In this document: one piece after another, positions 1-11,999 of the stretch
Layout of the letters: every line of letters begins with the position of its first letter
Position numbering within the stretch: the stretch's first letter is position 1
Source of the DNA: Macrotis lagotis
Lineage: Eukaryota; Chordata; Mammalia; Peramelemorphia; Peramelidae
Direction: 5' to 3'
Assembly: GCF_037893015.1 (NCBI RefSeq)
Contig: NC_133663.1
Location: 2,803,378-2,867,377, forward strand
DNA length: 64,000 nt
Notes under the pieces: model-generated
Told to the model about the DNA's origin: nothing
The model's database searches: none
Seen by the model: only the letters and a program-made list of their open reading frames with translations
Position numbers and translations under genes: made by a program

Positions 1-184
1 ACTGAACACCGGACGTCTTTGGAAATTAGTTTTTACTGCAGACACGATAATATTTCTTAACTAATTCTACCTAAAATTCTACTGTGAAACATAGATTGTG
101 GTAAAAATCAATTTAAAAATTAATAATGTTGAGATCACAATTCACATCAAGCGGCTTTAGATCCTTCCCATGGTGCCAAGCATA

Positions 185-1655
185 ACTTTGTGGCAGAAAC
201 TCTTTTAAATTTATTTATTTATTTTTGAATTTTACAATTTTCCCCTAATCTTGCTTCCCTCCCCCCACCCCCCACAGAAGGCAGTCTTTGGTCTTTACAT
301 TGTTTCCGTGGTATACATTGCTCTAAGTTGAATGTGATGAAAGAGAAATCAGATCCTTAAGAAAGAAATAAAATATAAGAGATAGCAAAAAGATTTTTTT
401 TAAGAAGGTAATAGTCAGGGCAGCTAGGTGGTGCAGTGGATAGAGCACCGGCCCTGGAGTCAGGAGGACCTGAGTTCAAATCCGATCTCAGACACTTCAT
501 AATTACCTAGCTGTGTGGCCTTGGGCAAGCCACTTAACCCCATTGCCTTGCAAAAACCTAAAAAAAAATTAAAATTAAAAAAATAAAAAGGTAATAGTCT
601 TTGATCTTTGTTCAAACTCCACAATTCTTTCTCTGGATACAGATGGTATTCTCCATTGCAGACAGCCCCAAATTGTCCCTGAGTGTTGCACTGATGGAAT
701 GAGCAAGTCCATCAAGGTGGATCCTCAGCCCCATGTTGCTATTAGGGTGTACAGTGTCTTTCTGGTTCTGCTCATCTCATGCAGCATCAGTTCATGCAAA
801 TCCTTCCAGGCTTCTCTGAAATCCCGTCCCTCCTGGTTTCTAATAAAACAATAATGTTCCATGACATACATATACCACAGTTTGCTAAGCCATTCCCCAG
901 TTGAAGGACATTTACTTGATTTCCAATTCTTTGCCACCACAAACAGGGCTGCTATGAATATTTTTGTACAAATGATGTTTTTACCCTTTTTCATGATCTC
1001 TTAAGGGTATATACCCAGTAGTGGTATTGCTGAATCAAAGGGGCTGCACATTTTTGTTGCCCTTTGGGCATAATTCCCAACTGCCCTCCAGAAAGGTTGG
1101 ATGAGTTCACAGCTCCACCAACAATGTATTAGTGTCCCAGATTTCCCACAACCCTTCCAACATTGATCATTATCCTTTCTGGTCATATTGGCGAGTCTGA
1201 CAGATGTGAAGTGGTATCTCAGAGATGCTTTAATTTGCATTTCCATAATCAGTAATTATTTGGAGCAATTTTTCACATGACTATGGATCACTTTGATTTC
1301 CTCATCTGTAAATTGCCTTTGCATATCCCTTGACCATTTGTCAATTGGGGAGGCTTTTTGTTTTAAAAATATGACTCAGTTATCTGTATATTTTAGAAAT
1401 GAGTCCTTTGTCAGAAACATTAGTTGTAAAGATTGTTTCCCAATTTACTACATTTCTTTTGATCTTGGTTACAGTGGTTTTGTCTGTGCAACAGCTTTTT
1501 TAATTTAATGTAATCAAAATTCTCTAATTTGTTTTGAATGATGTTCTCCATCTCTTCCTTAGTTATAAACTGCTTCCCTGACAGGTAAATTATTCTTTGA
1601 TCTCCTAGTTCACTTATAATATTGTCTTTTATGTCTAAATCCTGCAAATACATTT
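185..1655 (-). mobile_element. L1 LINE, 3' portion of ORF2 and 3'UTR (5'-truncated)
   Basis: Minus-strand reading gives L1 ORF2 C-terminal blocks in order: FDYIKLKKLLHRQ (about 1500), RLANMTRKDNDQCWKGCGKSG and LIHCWWSCELIQPFW (1000-1246), then KIFIAALFVVAKNWKSS, CPSTGEWLSKLWY and MEHYCFIRNQEGRDFREAWKDL (725-994). The Cys/His region is recognisable. The frame is broken between blocks, so it is dead. A SINE lies in its 3'UTR at 417-587. Confidence 0.9.
417..587 (+). mobile_element. tRNA-derived CORE-SINE inserted in L1 3'UTR
   Basis: Head GGGCAGCTAGGTGGTGCAGT, internal promoter-like TTCAAATCC, tail TTGCAAAAACCTAAAA. Exact 12-bp target duplications AAGGTAATAGTC at 405-416 and 588-599 fix the ends. 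Confidence 0.95.
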
Positions 1656-1831
1656 TTTTATTTAATATTTATTTTCATTTTGTACAAATAATGTTTTTTA
1701 CATTAATAAAATATTCTTGTTTAAGAGTAAATGGAATGCCCCCTCCCCCCATAAATATAGACTTGCTTGAGTGATAAAGTAAAGGGGAAAGAAAAAAATT
1801 AAAATTAAAAAAATAATAGTAATAATTGTAG

Positions 1832-1990
1832 GTATGGCCAGGTGGCGCAATGGACGGAGCACCAGCCCTGGAGCCACCAGCGCCCGAGTCCATATCCAGC
1901 CTTGTAAACCCAACTATCACCCAGCCGTGTGACATGCAAGCCACCCGATCCCCACTGCCCTGCAAAAACAAAAAAAAAAGAAAGAAAAAA
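1832..1990 (+). mobile_element. Worn SINE unit 1 in HAL1-like tail
   Basis: CAGGTGGCGCAATGGACGGAGCACC head and CCCTGCAAAAACAAAAAA tail of the tRNA-derived SINE, with many changes from the young copies. Confidence 0.8.
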
Positions 1991-2027
1991 AAGACCCAAA
2001 ATAAAATAAAATAGTAATAATAGTAGG

Positions 2028-2172
2028 AGTGGCTAGGTGGCAGACAGAGCATTGGCCCTTGAGCCAGGAGCACCTGGGTCCCAATCCGGCCCCAGACACC
2101 CAAAGACCACCCTGCTATGTGACCCTAGGCAGGCCATCCAGCCCCACTTGCCCTGCACCCTCCCCCAAATAA
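2028..2172 (+). mobile_element. Worn SINE unit 2 in HAL1-like tail
   Basis: GTGGCTAGGTGGCAGACAGAGC head, CCCAGACACCC body, CACTTGCCCTGCACC end. Same orientation as its neighbours. Confidence 0.75.
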
Positions 2173-2374
2173 TCATAACAAAAAATGTGCTTGAGTCTTT
2201 GTTCCAACACCAGCAACTCTGTCATGGGTGGATCACATTCTTTATGATAAGTCCATCACAGAAGTTATTTCCATATTTTCCCACTGTTGCCATTGCTGAT
2301 CGCAACTCCTTCCTTTCATATTTCTCCACTACCATGTACTCTATTTTCTCTCTCCTTTCACTCTGACTCTGCTG

Positions 2375-2525
2375 TAGGGTTGCTGAGTGGCGCAGCTGAC
2401 AGATCCCTGGTCCTGGGGCCAAGAAGCCCTGAGCCCCCATACCACCCCTTAGGCCCAGAATCCACCTGGCCCTGTGGTCCTGGACAGGCCATCCAATCCC
2501 AGCCCCTTGCAAGAAGTAAAAAAGA
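2375..2525 (+). mobile_element. Worn SINE unit 3 in HAL1-like tail
   Basis: GGGTTGCTGAGTGGCGCAGC head and CCTTGCAAGAAGTAAAAAAG tail of the same SINE type, strongly diverged. Confidence 0.7.
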
Positions 2526-4204
2526 AAATGTGTTATATCTGACCACTCTCCAACCATGGTCCATCCTCTCCTCCATCACTCACATCCCCCACTTCCCCCT
2601 GTCCCTTCCTTTCTTACTCCAGATGTCTATACCCCATTGAGTATATATGCTGTTTCCTCTCCTAACCACCTCTGATGAGAGCGAAGTTTCCCTCATTCTC
2701 CCTTGCCTTCCCTGCTTCTATATCATTGCAATAGCTCATTGTAATAAAGAAAAATTTTATTATATGAAATATCTTGGCCTATTTCCCCCCCTCCTTTTTC
2801 TTTTTCCCATTACATTTCCCTTTTTTTTCTATTGACTCCATTTTTACACCACATTTTATCTTCAAATTCAGCTTTCTCCTGTGCTTCATGTATAGAATCT
2901 CCTTCTACCTTCTCTATTAACTGAGAAGGTTCATATGAGTATTATCAGTGTCATTTTTCTATGCAGGAAAACATGCAGTTCATCATCAAGTCCCTCATAT
3001 TTTCCCCTTCTCCTCCAATCTCCATGCTTCACCCGAGTCCTGTATCTGAAGATCAAACCTTCTGTTCAGCTCTGGCCATTCCAACAGGAACATTTGAAAT
3101 TCCCCTGGTTCGTTGAAAGTCCATTTTTTTCCCTGGAAGAGGACATTCAGCCTTGCTGGGTAGTTCATTCTTGGCTGCATTCTAAGCTCTTTTGCCTTCC
3201 GGTATATTGTATTCCAAGCCCTATGAGCTTCCAATGTAGTTGCTGCTAAGTCCTGTGTGATCCTGACTGCAGCTCCACGATATTTGAACTGTGTCCTTCT
3301 GGCTGCTTGTAATATTTTATCTTTGACTTGGGAGTTCTGGAACTTGGCTAATAATATCCCTAGGGGTTGGTTTTTTTGGGATCTCTTTCTTGGGGGGATC
3401 AGTGGATTCTCTCCATTTCTATTTTGCCCTCTGCTTCTAGGATATCAGGGAAATTGATGTCAAGGCTCTTTTCCTGATCATGACTTTTAGGTATTCCAAT
3501 AATTTTTAAATTATCTTTCCTAAGTCTGTTTTCCATATCAGTTGTTTTTTCAATGAGATATTTCACATTTTCTTCTAATTTTTCATTTCTTTGGTTTTGA
3601 AGGATTGATTCCTAATTTCTGGTAAATTCATCAATCTCCCTGAATTTTATTCTTTGTCTGAAGGATTTGTTCTCCTCAGAGAGTTTTCTTATCTCTTTTT
3701 CCATCTGGCCAATTTTTCTTTTTAAAGCATTCTTCTCCTCAATAACTTTTTGAAGTGTTTTATCCATTTGGCCTAAGCTGGTTTTTAGCATGCTATTTTC
3801 TTCAGCATTTTTTTGGATTTCCTTGACTAAGCTGCTGACTTCATTTTCATGTCTTTTCTGCATCTCTCTCATTTCTTTTCCCAGTTTTTCTTCTAACTCC
3901 CTCATTTGATTTTCAAAGTCTTTTTTGAGCTGTCATAGCCTAAGCCCAATTCATGTTTTTCTTGGAGTCTTTAGATGCAGGAGCTTGTGTTTCCTCATCT
4001 TCAAACTGAGTATTTTGATCCTTCTTGGGCTCATTTGAAAAATATTTCTCAATGGTGTTCCTCTTTTTTCTCTGCTTGCTCATTTTCCCAGCCTGAGCCT
4101 GGTTTTGGGGTGCTTCCTGAGCTTTTGGAACACTCCCACAAGGGTCTCAGTGTGTGAGGCTCTGTCCTCCCTCCTGGTCTGTGAATGACCATATGCACCT
4201 CCCT

Positions 4205-4325
4205 GAGTCAAACAAAATGAAGTGACTTGCCAAGGGTCACCCTACTAGTGAGAGTCTGAGGCTGGACTGGACCTCAGGAGATGATGAATCTGACTCCAGG
4301 TCTAGCATTTCAAACACTTGCTCCA
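4205..4325 (-). mobile_element. MIR-like SINE fragment
   Basis: GAAGTGACTTGCCAAGGGTCACCCTACTAG-like core, typical of MIR/CORE SINEs read on the minus strand. Confidence 0.65.
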
Positions 4326-4329
4326 GCAG

Positions 4330-5110
4330 CTGCTTATTCTCATTAGTGGACTTGTGGAACAAAACTTTACTAAATCGTTATTGGTAGACTTCATTTCATC
4401 AGTAAAAAAGTTGTGTAAATTTGCTTTTTCTGATCCTATTTCACCTATATAATATCCTCAGTTTCACCTCTAGACTCACAAAGTCTAAAGTATTTACTCT
4501 CTGGCCTGTTCCAAAAGCATTTGCCCACACTGTGCCAGTGCACTTTGACTCCAAGTTAGATTAGAAAATTCTTTGATCTCTAATTTAATCTTCATGAAAG
4601 ATCTTATGTACCCCAAACTCACTGGGGGGAGAGGAATCTGTACCCCATCCCTAAACCAAGGCAGCAGAGCTGAGTAGTGGCTGGGCATGGAAGCCCAATT
4701 CTATTATCATCTCTTTTCATTGGAATACATGATGTGGAATGCTGAGTTACACCCAAAGCTAATGGAAGGTGAGGTCTCAGTCCTCCACCTTCCTACCCCA
4801 CCTCCTTCTGGCAGCAAGGAAAACCCCTACCTTGGATCCTGGCTAAAGCAAAACTTCCCTCTTCCATCCTGGTAATCCCCCTCTGACTTCATAAAGCCTT
4901 TTCTTTGCAGCTTCAGGAGGCTCTTAACCTGTGTCTCTGGGTTTCCCCTTATCTGGGAATATGTTATATCCCAGATCCTCAGACGGTAATCACAAACCCG
5001 CTCTGGTACGCCACATCCACAGCTCATTTCCTTCAGGGTCCCCTCCACCTCCCATTTTCCCAGGTATCTTCAGGCTCTGAAGTCTACCTCCCCAAACTTC
5101 CTTCCCCTCA
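4330..5110. other. Intergenic, nothing recognised
   Basis: Mixed-composition DNA without a convincing frame, repeat family or RNA gene. Short open frames here have no recognisable domain. Confidence 0.6.
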
Positions 5111-5134
5111 TAATACCCCAAATTTTTGAATTTT

Positions 5135-5232
5135 TTTTTAGGTTTTTGCAAGGCAAATGGGGTTAAGTGACTTGCCCAAGGCCACACAGCCCAGGACCGG
5201 TGCTCTACCCACTGCGCTGCCTAGCAGCCCCA
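5135..5232 (-). mobile_element. CORE-SINE, internally shortened
   Basis: TTAGGTTTTTGCAAGGCAAATGGGG tail complement at left and CACTGCGCTGCCTAGCAGCCCC head complement at right, with the middle of the unit missing. It is flanked by near-identical CCCCAAATTTTTGAATTTTT and CCCCAAATTCTTGAATTTTT. Confidence 0.85.
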
Positions 5233-5399
5233 AATTCTTGAATTTTTGCTCCCATCCTAACTTAGTCATTCAGTGTCACTATTCCCTGAGGACACTAATT
5301 ACTGCTTGGTAACTTTGGTAGGTTAGGAATGGGTTAATTAACCAATGCTGACCAATGTTTAGGCAGCCAAAGGTACATATATCCTTATCTCAATCATAA

Positions 5400-5490
5400 T
5401 CTCCGACATTGTGTAAGGGAGATAGAGAGGATATAAATACAGATGTAGATACAGATATAGCTATCTATGAATATATGTGGACAGACCTGG
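5400..5490. repeat. Degenerate GATA-type simple repeat
   Basis: GATAGAGAGGATATAAATACAGATGTAGATACAGATATAG and similar, a decayed tetranucleotide tract. Confidence 0.6.
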
Positions 5491-5507
5491 ATATAATTCT
5501 ATTTGGA

Positions 5508-5802
5508 AATACAGTGGATAGTGCAGTGGCCCTGGAGTCCTCCTGAGTTCAAATCTGGCCTCAGTCATTGACACTTGCTAGTTGTGTGACCTATCCCTGA
5601 CTGCCTGGCATCCAAGACCATCTCCAGTCCTCCCAGCTCACATCTGGTCACTGGACCCAGATGGCTCTGGAGGAGAAAGTGAGGCTGGTGACTTAGTGCA
5701 GTGCCTCCCCCCACTCAAATCCAATTCATGCGCTTGCCCTGGCATCACCTCCCTGATGTCAGGGTCTTCTTCAAGAGCAAAGGGCAAATGGCATCATCAG
5801 AG
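5508..5802 (+). mobile_element. Long SINE with tRNA/CORE head and RTE-like tail
   Basis: GTGCAGTGGCCCTGGAGTC head, then CACTGGACCCAGATGGCTC, GAGAAAGTGAGGCTGGTGAC and a GTCTTCTTCAAGAGCAAAGG 3' end. The same body occurs in reverse at 21693-21985. The 3' end resembles RTE-mobilised marsupial SINEs. Confidence 0.88.
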
Positions 5803-5819
5803 ACTTAGATGGAAGTATC

Positions 5820-5960
5820 CATGAGGACAGCTAGTAGGTTGAAGGCCTGCCCTGGGTTCAAATCCAGCCTCAGATAGTGTTTGACTCTTGGCAATTCCTT
5901 TAACCTCCCTCCACCTCAGAGTCCTCCTCTATAAAGCTGAGAAAAGCATACCTGGCCCCT
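5820..5960 (+). mobile_element. MIR/CORE SINE fragment
   Basis: GGGTTCAAATCCAGCCTCAGATAG and TTTAACCTCCCTCCACCTCAG, a worn CORE-SINE. Confidence 0.65.
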
Positions 5961-5999
5961 TTGGGCCCATCATCAATTTGGAACCAGAAGAGAGTTCAG

Positions 6000-6140
6000 G
6001 CTCTTCATTTTAACAGAAGAGTAAATTAAGCCTCAGAGACAGGAAGCAATTTGCCAAGGTCACATAGGTGGTGAGCAGCATAGGTAGGATGTGATCCCAG
6101 GTTCTTTGGCTCCGGCACCTGGGATGATTGCACTGTCCTG
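6000..6140 (-). mobile_element. MIR fragment
   Basis: AAATTAAGCCTCAGAGACAGG and AATTTGCCAAGGTCACATAG, a MIR core in reverse. Confidence 0.7.
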
Positions 6141-7140
6141 TGGGAGGAGATTCCAATGAGATAATATAGAGCAAGCTGATCCAGATAACATGGGGGACAG
6201 GGAGAAAGAAAAGAGTGTTGACCACTAATGACTGATTCCAACGGTCATTGGGTGTGGCGACATCCCAAAGAGAATATTCACATTTGTGGTGACCCTGCCA
6301 TGGTTGATAAGGCCCCAAGATCCTGGGTTAGGAGGAGTCATTCCTCCTGGCATATCCTCCTGGACACACCTCCTAGTGTGTGTGTGGTCGATATCCAGCC
6401 CCATCCTAGATTGGAAGCTACTCCCTTTGATGGACAAGCCAGAAGTGGCTTTTCAGATGCCACTGTCTGATTGTGGCAGGTACAAAAACCCTTTTCCACA
6501 CTGTATCTCTGGGAGTTTGGCTCTCTAATCAGACCCCCCAGACACACACCCTGCGTAATCTGCACACTTAGAGAAATAGTAAGAAACTCTAAATTAACTG
6601 AATTCTGCTTTCCTCTTTCTTAAAGCTCAGGACAAACACATCTTTAATCTTCTTATTCTTTTTGAAGCCAAAGCTCAGTGAAGACCCCCTCTTCATTTGG
6701 GGGCAACACCCCACAGTCGACAGTCAGACAGACAAAGATGCTAGACCTAGCTGGCATACACCACTATGAAGGGAGCATTGTTTTAAATGTTTAGGACACA
6801 GGTACAAGCCAGCCAACCAGTCCCTGATCCCAGGAGACACAGGGATCAGGAGGATGTGGATACCCTTCCATTGGGGAGCTAAGATAGGCCTGCAAAGAGA
6901 AGGCAAAAACTCCCTTAGCCAGCCCAGGGATCCAGGGACAGAGCCTAGGGTCCTGTGGGTTGGAGGTTGAAGAGATCATCCTAGCAGATAAAAGTTGACC
7001 TGGAGCAGGTCAAAGAGTGGGTCACTACACCAGTGTGTAATCTTGGGGAATCTCTGTGTTATCATGATTAGTGAAGAACGGGGAGTTCATGGCTAAGGGC
7101 CTCCATGGACTACCCCAGAAAGGGTCTGTGGGAGAGAGAG
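6141..7140. other. Intergenic, nothing recognised
   Basis: No supported gene. Overlapping short frames on both strands lack domains or codon coherence. Confidence 0.6.
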
Positions 7141-7142
7141 GA

Positions 7143-7266
7143 GCCAGGTGGCACAGTGGACACAGCAGGTATTCAAATCTGGCCTCAGACACTTAATAAT
7201 TACCTAGCTGTGCAACCTTGGGCAAGTCTCTTAACCCCATTGCCTTGCAAAAAAATATTTTTAAAA
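7143..7266 (+). mobile_element. CORE-SINE with internal deletion
   Basis: CCAGGTGGCACAGTGGACA head joined early to TTCAAATCTGGCCTCAGACAC, ending CATTGCCTTGCAAAAAAAT. About 30 bp of the usual body is missing. Confidence 0.9.
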
Positions 7267-8320
7267 AAGGTCCATCTGAGCAGGGTTTCCTTCACGTCTG
7301 TCTCTTTCCTCTTGGGCTCCATTTCCTTGTGTGTGTCCAGGCCAAAATCTCTAGGAGTAATCATCCTGTCTCTGACCCCTTGGGGAAGGTGGATGGGGAA
7401 GCTCCTCAAATGTGCCAGCCAGTCCTGAGCAGGGTGCCCTTCCAGGACCTTGCCTGGGTCATGCAGGGCCTCTCTCCCCACGAGGCAGGGATGGAGCCTA
7501 ATTGCTCTGAATGACCCCCAGGGACACATGGGAGGTGGGCCTTCCCAGTCCCAGAGACAATCAGGGCCCATCCCCAGTTTCGGCTCTGGGAAAACCACGT
7601 GACACATTACCTGGGACCAGGCTTGGTATTCCAGGGCTGGCTCCTTGTTTAGCTTGGGTTTTTATCGAAGGACTTTTCCTTCGATGGAGGTCACTTCCCA
7701 AGGAGCCCCAACACCTTGAGACAGCTTGGGGGGCCAGGCAGGAACAGCTCTCCCAGATGAGAGCTCTGCATGGAAGAGCTGGGAGCCTGCTCCAGGAATG
7801 GAGGTTGGCGGAGGGGGGAGGAAGTGTTCTGTGACTGACACTGGTCAGCCAAGCACATGCTGGTCAACTGGGGGGGGGTCAGTCTAAAGGACTTTGCTGC
7901 CTCAGTCCCTTTTGTCTTCAGTTCAGCCCTTCTTAGTCTCCTCTGGGGAGACAGTGTCAGTAGTGGGGGTTTCTCCCCTCTGAGACCATGGGGTCCTTCG
8001 CCACTGCATCTGCCCTTTACAGTGGATAGTGCAAGGCCTCTGACCTTGTGGCTGTAAGGTCAGGAGAGCATCCCAAAGCCCAGCCTTCTTGGCCAAGTTT
8101 GACAACCAGACCACCATCAGGGCCTCTCTTCAGTGAAGGCTGGGTAGTCATGGCTCCTGTGGACCTAGATTTGGGGACTAATCCCACCCAGCTAAGTTTG
8201 GAGCCTAATTTCTCCATCCTGCCCCCACAGAGACCCAGGTAGCCTTGGGAGGGACTATAATGCCAAAATGTGGGGAAATGCTTCTCTTCTTACTATATCT
8301 TTGAAGTAAATATTCTTTGC
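7267..8320. other. Intergenic, nothing recognised
   Basis: GC-moderate DNA without a supported gene or a repeat I can name. Confidence 0.55.
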
Positions 8321-8337
8321 AAAATTGATATGAAGAG

Positions 8338-8484
8338 GGGCAGGCTAGGTGGTACAGTGGATAAAGTACCCGTCCTGGAGTCAGGAGTACCTGGGTTCAA
8401 ATCCGGCTTCAGACACTTAATAATGACCTAGCTGTGTGGCCTTGGGCAAGCCACTTAACCCCATTTGCCTTGCAAAAACCTAAA
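8338..8484 (+). mobile_element. Young CORE-SINE
   Basis: Full unit with exact 17-bp target duplications AAAATTGATATGAAGAG at 8321-8337 and 8485-8501. Confidence 0.95.
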
Positions 8485-8501
8485 AAAATTGATATGAAGA
8501 G

Positions 8502-9035
8502 ATGAATGGAACTGGGGTGCTAGTTACTAGGCCCTGGCTGTATGGAAGAAGATACCCCTAATGCCTTGAGGTTCTTGACTCTGGTTCCCCCACACCAGAG
8601 AACAAGGAAATGAACCAAAGATAACTGGGCTGGTCTCATTCTGCATCTGGAGGTTCCATTTCTTGGGGGAGGGAGTCTTTCTTTCCCTTAGAAGGGGAAG
8701 CCCTACTAAAGATTGACCCACCGACCTTCAAAGGAGTCGGGGCCTCATAGAGAGTGCCAGGCCTTCTTAATTAGGGCTATGAAGTGGCTCCTTTACTGTT
8801 GGGTTGGCTGGGTTGCAATAATTAGCTCCCTTTGCAAGCTCACACATTTATCTTGGGCATGATGCAGAGACCAGGTCTATAGGCTTCACCGCCTGCCAGA
8901 GGGGTCTGGGACACAGAAGAGTAGTGGTCCCTGCCTCTTGGGGAGAGGTCAAAGGGCCCCGCTCCTGATCAAATCCCACCCTTTGATGTCACTCAGAATT
9001 AGTGGAAAGAGGCAGGAATAGAAAACTCAGGGGAA
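8502..9035. other. Intergenic, nothing recognised
   Basis: No supported feature. Confidence 0.55.
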
Positions 9036-9039
9036 GGCA

Positions 9040-9330
9040 TTCAGGAGGGGACTGAGGAAGGCTTTTTGCACTCTAGAATGGGAGCTGCGTCTTGAAGGAA
9101 GCCAAGAGACAGAAATAAGAACAATCCAGGCGTGGAAGACAGACAGAGAGGATGCTGGGAGTGGGGAGGGGGAGGGTCCTGCTGGAACAGCCGAGAGGTG
9201 GGGGCCGCTGGCTCAAGGAGTCCCTGGGGGTGCAAGGTGGGAGACGATTGGAAAGGTGGAAGACGAGAGAGCAGGTTAGGAAGGCTTGGAGAGATGAGTC
9301 TTGATTGAATGGTGATGTAGGAAGTCTGAG
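9040..9330 (-). mobile_element. L2-type LINE fragment
   Basis: Plus-strand phrases GGGAGCTGCGTCTTGAAGGAAGCCAAGAGACAG, GGAACAGCCGAGAGG and GGTTAGGAAGGCTTGG resemble the reverse of the L2/CR1 ORF2 region also seen at 17.7-18.8 kb. Confidence 0.6.
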
Positions 9331-10480
9331 CACAGAGAGAGTTTAGGAGAAAGAGGAGAGGAGAGGAGAGACCGTGTGGTTCTGATGGTCTCTGGACTTC
9401 TTGGGAAGTTTGGGAAGGGAAGAGAGGTGGGGGATGACAGTAACGGGGTGCATCCAGGGAGGCGGCAAAGCCCTACTCAGGCCACCCCTGGCCACCCCCA
9501 CTCTATTCCATGGAGGGTCCCAGAATCATGAACCTGGAGGGCAAGAGGCCTAGCTGCCATCTAGGCCCACCCCTCCTTTTAGGGACAAAGCCTAGAGCAG
9601 GGAAATGCTCTCCCAGGGTGAGAGGCATTGTAAGCAGGCTAGGATGCCAACCCAGCGTCTCCAGATCCCCCTACTTGCCACGGGGAGAGGGCCAGCTGAA
9701 CCAGGAGGAGGGACAAGGCAGGGTCTAAACTGTCTGAGGCACCACCAGGCTTTAGCCTGCTTCCGCTTGGCCTCAGGGAGCAGGGCCAGCAGCAGTGCAG
9801 GAGGGTCAGTGAGGCAGATTTCAGCGTCTGGAACCATCTCCCAGAGTGGGGATTCCACCTCTGAGATCCCATGATTCCAACGTCTACTCCTCAGGTCTCC
9901 TCCTTCAGCATGGGATTCTTCTCTGCAACCCTTCCTCAGGTCTTCAGGAAGCATCTTCTCAATAGATGGGAAATGAAAACCTCCCCGTTCTGCCTGCTTG
10001 GAGTCTGCCAATGCCGGGGAGACCATGGAGTGGGAAAGAGGGGGAGACTACCGGGAGCTTTCCAGTTAGAGTCAAACTGAAAGGGAGGTCAACCAGGGAT
10101 AAAACGGGGGCCCAAAGAAGAACCGAGTCCTTGGGAGGCTGACACCTTGTACTGAACTAGGGTGACTGAACAGTCCGAACCCCAGCCCCATGCTTGGACT
10201 GTGTTGTGGAGGGGCCGTGCTCTGAGGATGGGATTTCCTACCTTTCTTGGGGAAGAAATCAGGACTGCCAGACCCAGATAGGACAGACGAGTGACCCTCC
10301 TAAGCTTATAGACAGAAAAGAAAACGGGCAAGGGGGTTGCCAAATGCAGGCCCGGGTGGGGACCAAGGAGAACTCCAGTGACATAGGGACAGCCTTGGAG
10401 CCCAGAGCCCAGAACCGGCCTTTGAACTTGACCGGCCTGTGTCCTCTCTCCTAAGCGGGAGCGATCATCCAGGTAGACCC
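9331..10480. other. Intergenic, nothing recognised
   Basis: No gene or named repeat seen. Confidence 0.55.
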
Positions 10481-10682
10481 GCATACACGCCACACACACA
10501 CACATATCCATATCAATTACACAGATAGACACATGCGCACAAAGACACAGGATACCCATATGTGAACATAGCTCCCCCCCACATTACACATAAATACTAG
10601 GCAAACACGCAGCCCAGAGAGACGTGCAAACACACATCCACACCAATATACATGAATACACATATACCCACAGAAACACATG

Positions 10683-10685
<3 letters not shown>

Positions 10686-10714
<29 letters not shown>
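10686..10714. repeat. (CA)n microsatellite within a CA-rich stretch (10485-10735)
   Basis: A perfect AC run flanked by degenerate ACACA/ATACA DNA. The minus-strand frames are cysteine/valine artefacts of this repeat. Confidence 0.93.
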
Positions 10715-10720
<6 letters not shown>

Positions 10721-10735
10721 ACGAAGAGGTCAGCA

Positions 10736-11990
10736 TCACTTCATCCTGGCCACTGAGGCAGGCGCAGGAAGAGGACACTGACCCACGGGCACGGCTCCCT
10801 TTTGTCTGGGAGCAGAGGAGGCTTTTCCTCCTGGTTTCCTTCCCTTGTTTACATCGTTCCTTGTCTTATTTAACTGCTTTAGCTTTGAGATCCAAGTGTT
10901 CTTATGGGACCTGGTGAGAGAATGAATGAGAAGGGGTTGGTCCCCCCAAATGGCATGGAGTGAGGAGGGGGTCCTGCCTCTGACCCTGCTCCCACAGCTT
11001 TCTGTCCAGGGTTCAGATCATGACTGGTGGCATGAGGGTCCTTCCTCTTCCTGTTCCTGCCTCTAGTTCACTACTTGTGGCATAGTGGGGAAAGCCCAGC
11101 CTGGACCCTGGCCACACAAAGCTCCTTGGGCCCAGCTTCCTCACCTGTAAGATCGGGGAGGAGGATTAATGCTCTCTGAGCTCTAAATCAAAGAGAACAG
11201 CCCATCTCCAAGGGGCGGCCTCTGTGGGCCACTCAGGAAATGAGAACAGGAAGTGAAACCAGGTCCACTGAAAGCAAGGTGGACCCAGTTCTGTGGGCAA
11301 AGCCCGCGCCCTCTCATCGTCTCAGCCATGCTGGCCCCAGGAGGCTCACTCACACGTTCCTCCCTTGGCATCCTTGGGCTGCTCTCACCTAGGGCTTTCC
11401 AGTTCCAAACCCCGCCTGAGCGTCTTAGGGGAACCCCAAAGCGGAGAGCTCCAGGCTGGATGGCCAAGGCTGAGCTCCTCCAGGGAGCTTCTAAAACTGG
11501 TCCTAAGCACCTGTCCCTGAGACAATAGGAAAAGGAGGCTGCCAGCCTGCCGCAGTCCACAAGAACTAAAAATACATTTGGGAGAGAATGAGGGATGAAT
11601 CATCCAGGCTAGGTGTCTCACAGAACCATCCTGTTGATTGATTGATGGCTAACACATTTAGAAAGGTCCTCTGGTCTAGATAGGCCTCATTTTTTGCAAC
11701 ACACAGCCTCCTAAAAGGCCTCGTTAGAATCTGAGTAACATCAGTTTTATTCTAAACACTGGGGAAAGTGTGCCTTGGTTTGAGTTCACCCTTTCAGACA
11801 CGTTTCATCTTACTCCCCCTTACTCCCCAGGCTCTGTTTCCCAAAAGTCACATTCCATCGGTCCCACCTTCCTACTTTGGCGCAGGCTGTTCCTCATGCA
11901 CAGAATAATCTCCTGCCTCTCTTTTTCATGCAAAACATTTCTGTATTATCCACATTGCAATAAAAAGAAAAGATGGGAGGATAAAAAGGA
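10736..11990. other. Intergenic with a MIR piece
   Basis: 11085-11180 resembles a MIR end (CCTCACCTGTAAGATCGGGG). Nothing else is supported. Confidence 0.5.
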
Positions 11991-11999
11991 AAACAATAT

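Larger units (their letters stand above)
1656..4200 (-). mobile_element. HAL1-like / L1 ORF1-bearing element with SINE-like units in its 3' tail
   Basis: Minus strand: ORF1 start MSKQRKKRNTIEKYF near 4083, a coiled coil (3612-3905; EKLGKEMREMQKRHENEVSS and following heptads), a degraded middle, then an ORF1 C-terminal domain (2995-3234; KAKELRMQPRMNYPARLN, FQGKKWTFNE, FDLQIQDSGEAW). No ORF2 follows. A tail of about 1 kb holds three SINE-like units and an AT-rich end at 1656-1800. ORF1 without ORF2 suggests a half-L1. Alternatively it is an L1 with ORF2 deleted. Confidence 0.75.

Noticed and set aside
417-500. tRNA gene-like A/B box sequences in SINE heads
   Set aside because: They are the tRNA-derived promoter part of SINEs without a complete cloverleaf. 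No functional tRNA gene was found.
10517-10778. Cys/Val-rich minus-strand frames
   Set aside because: Translation of the CA microsatellite.
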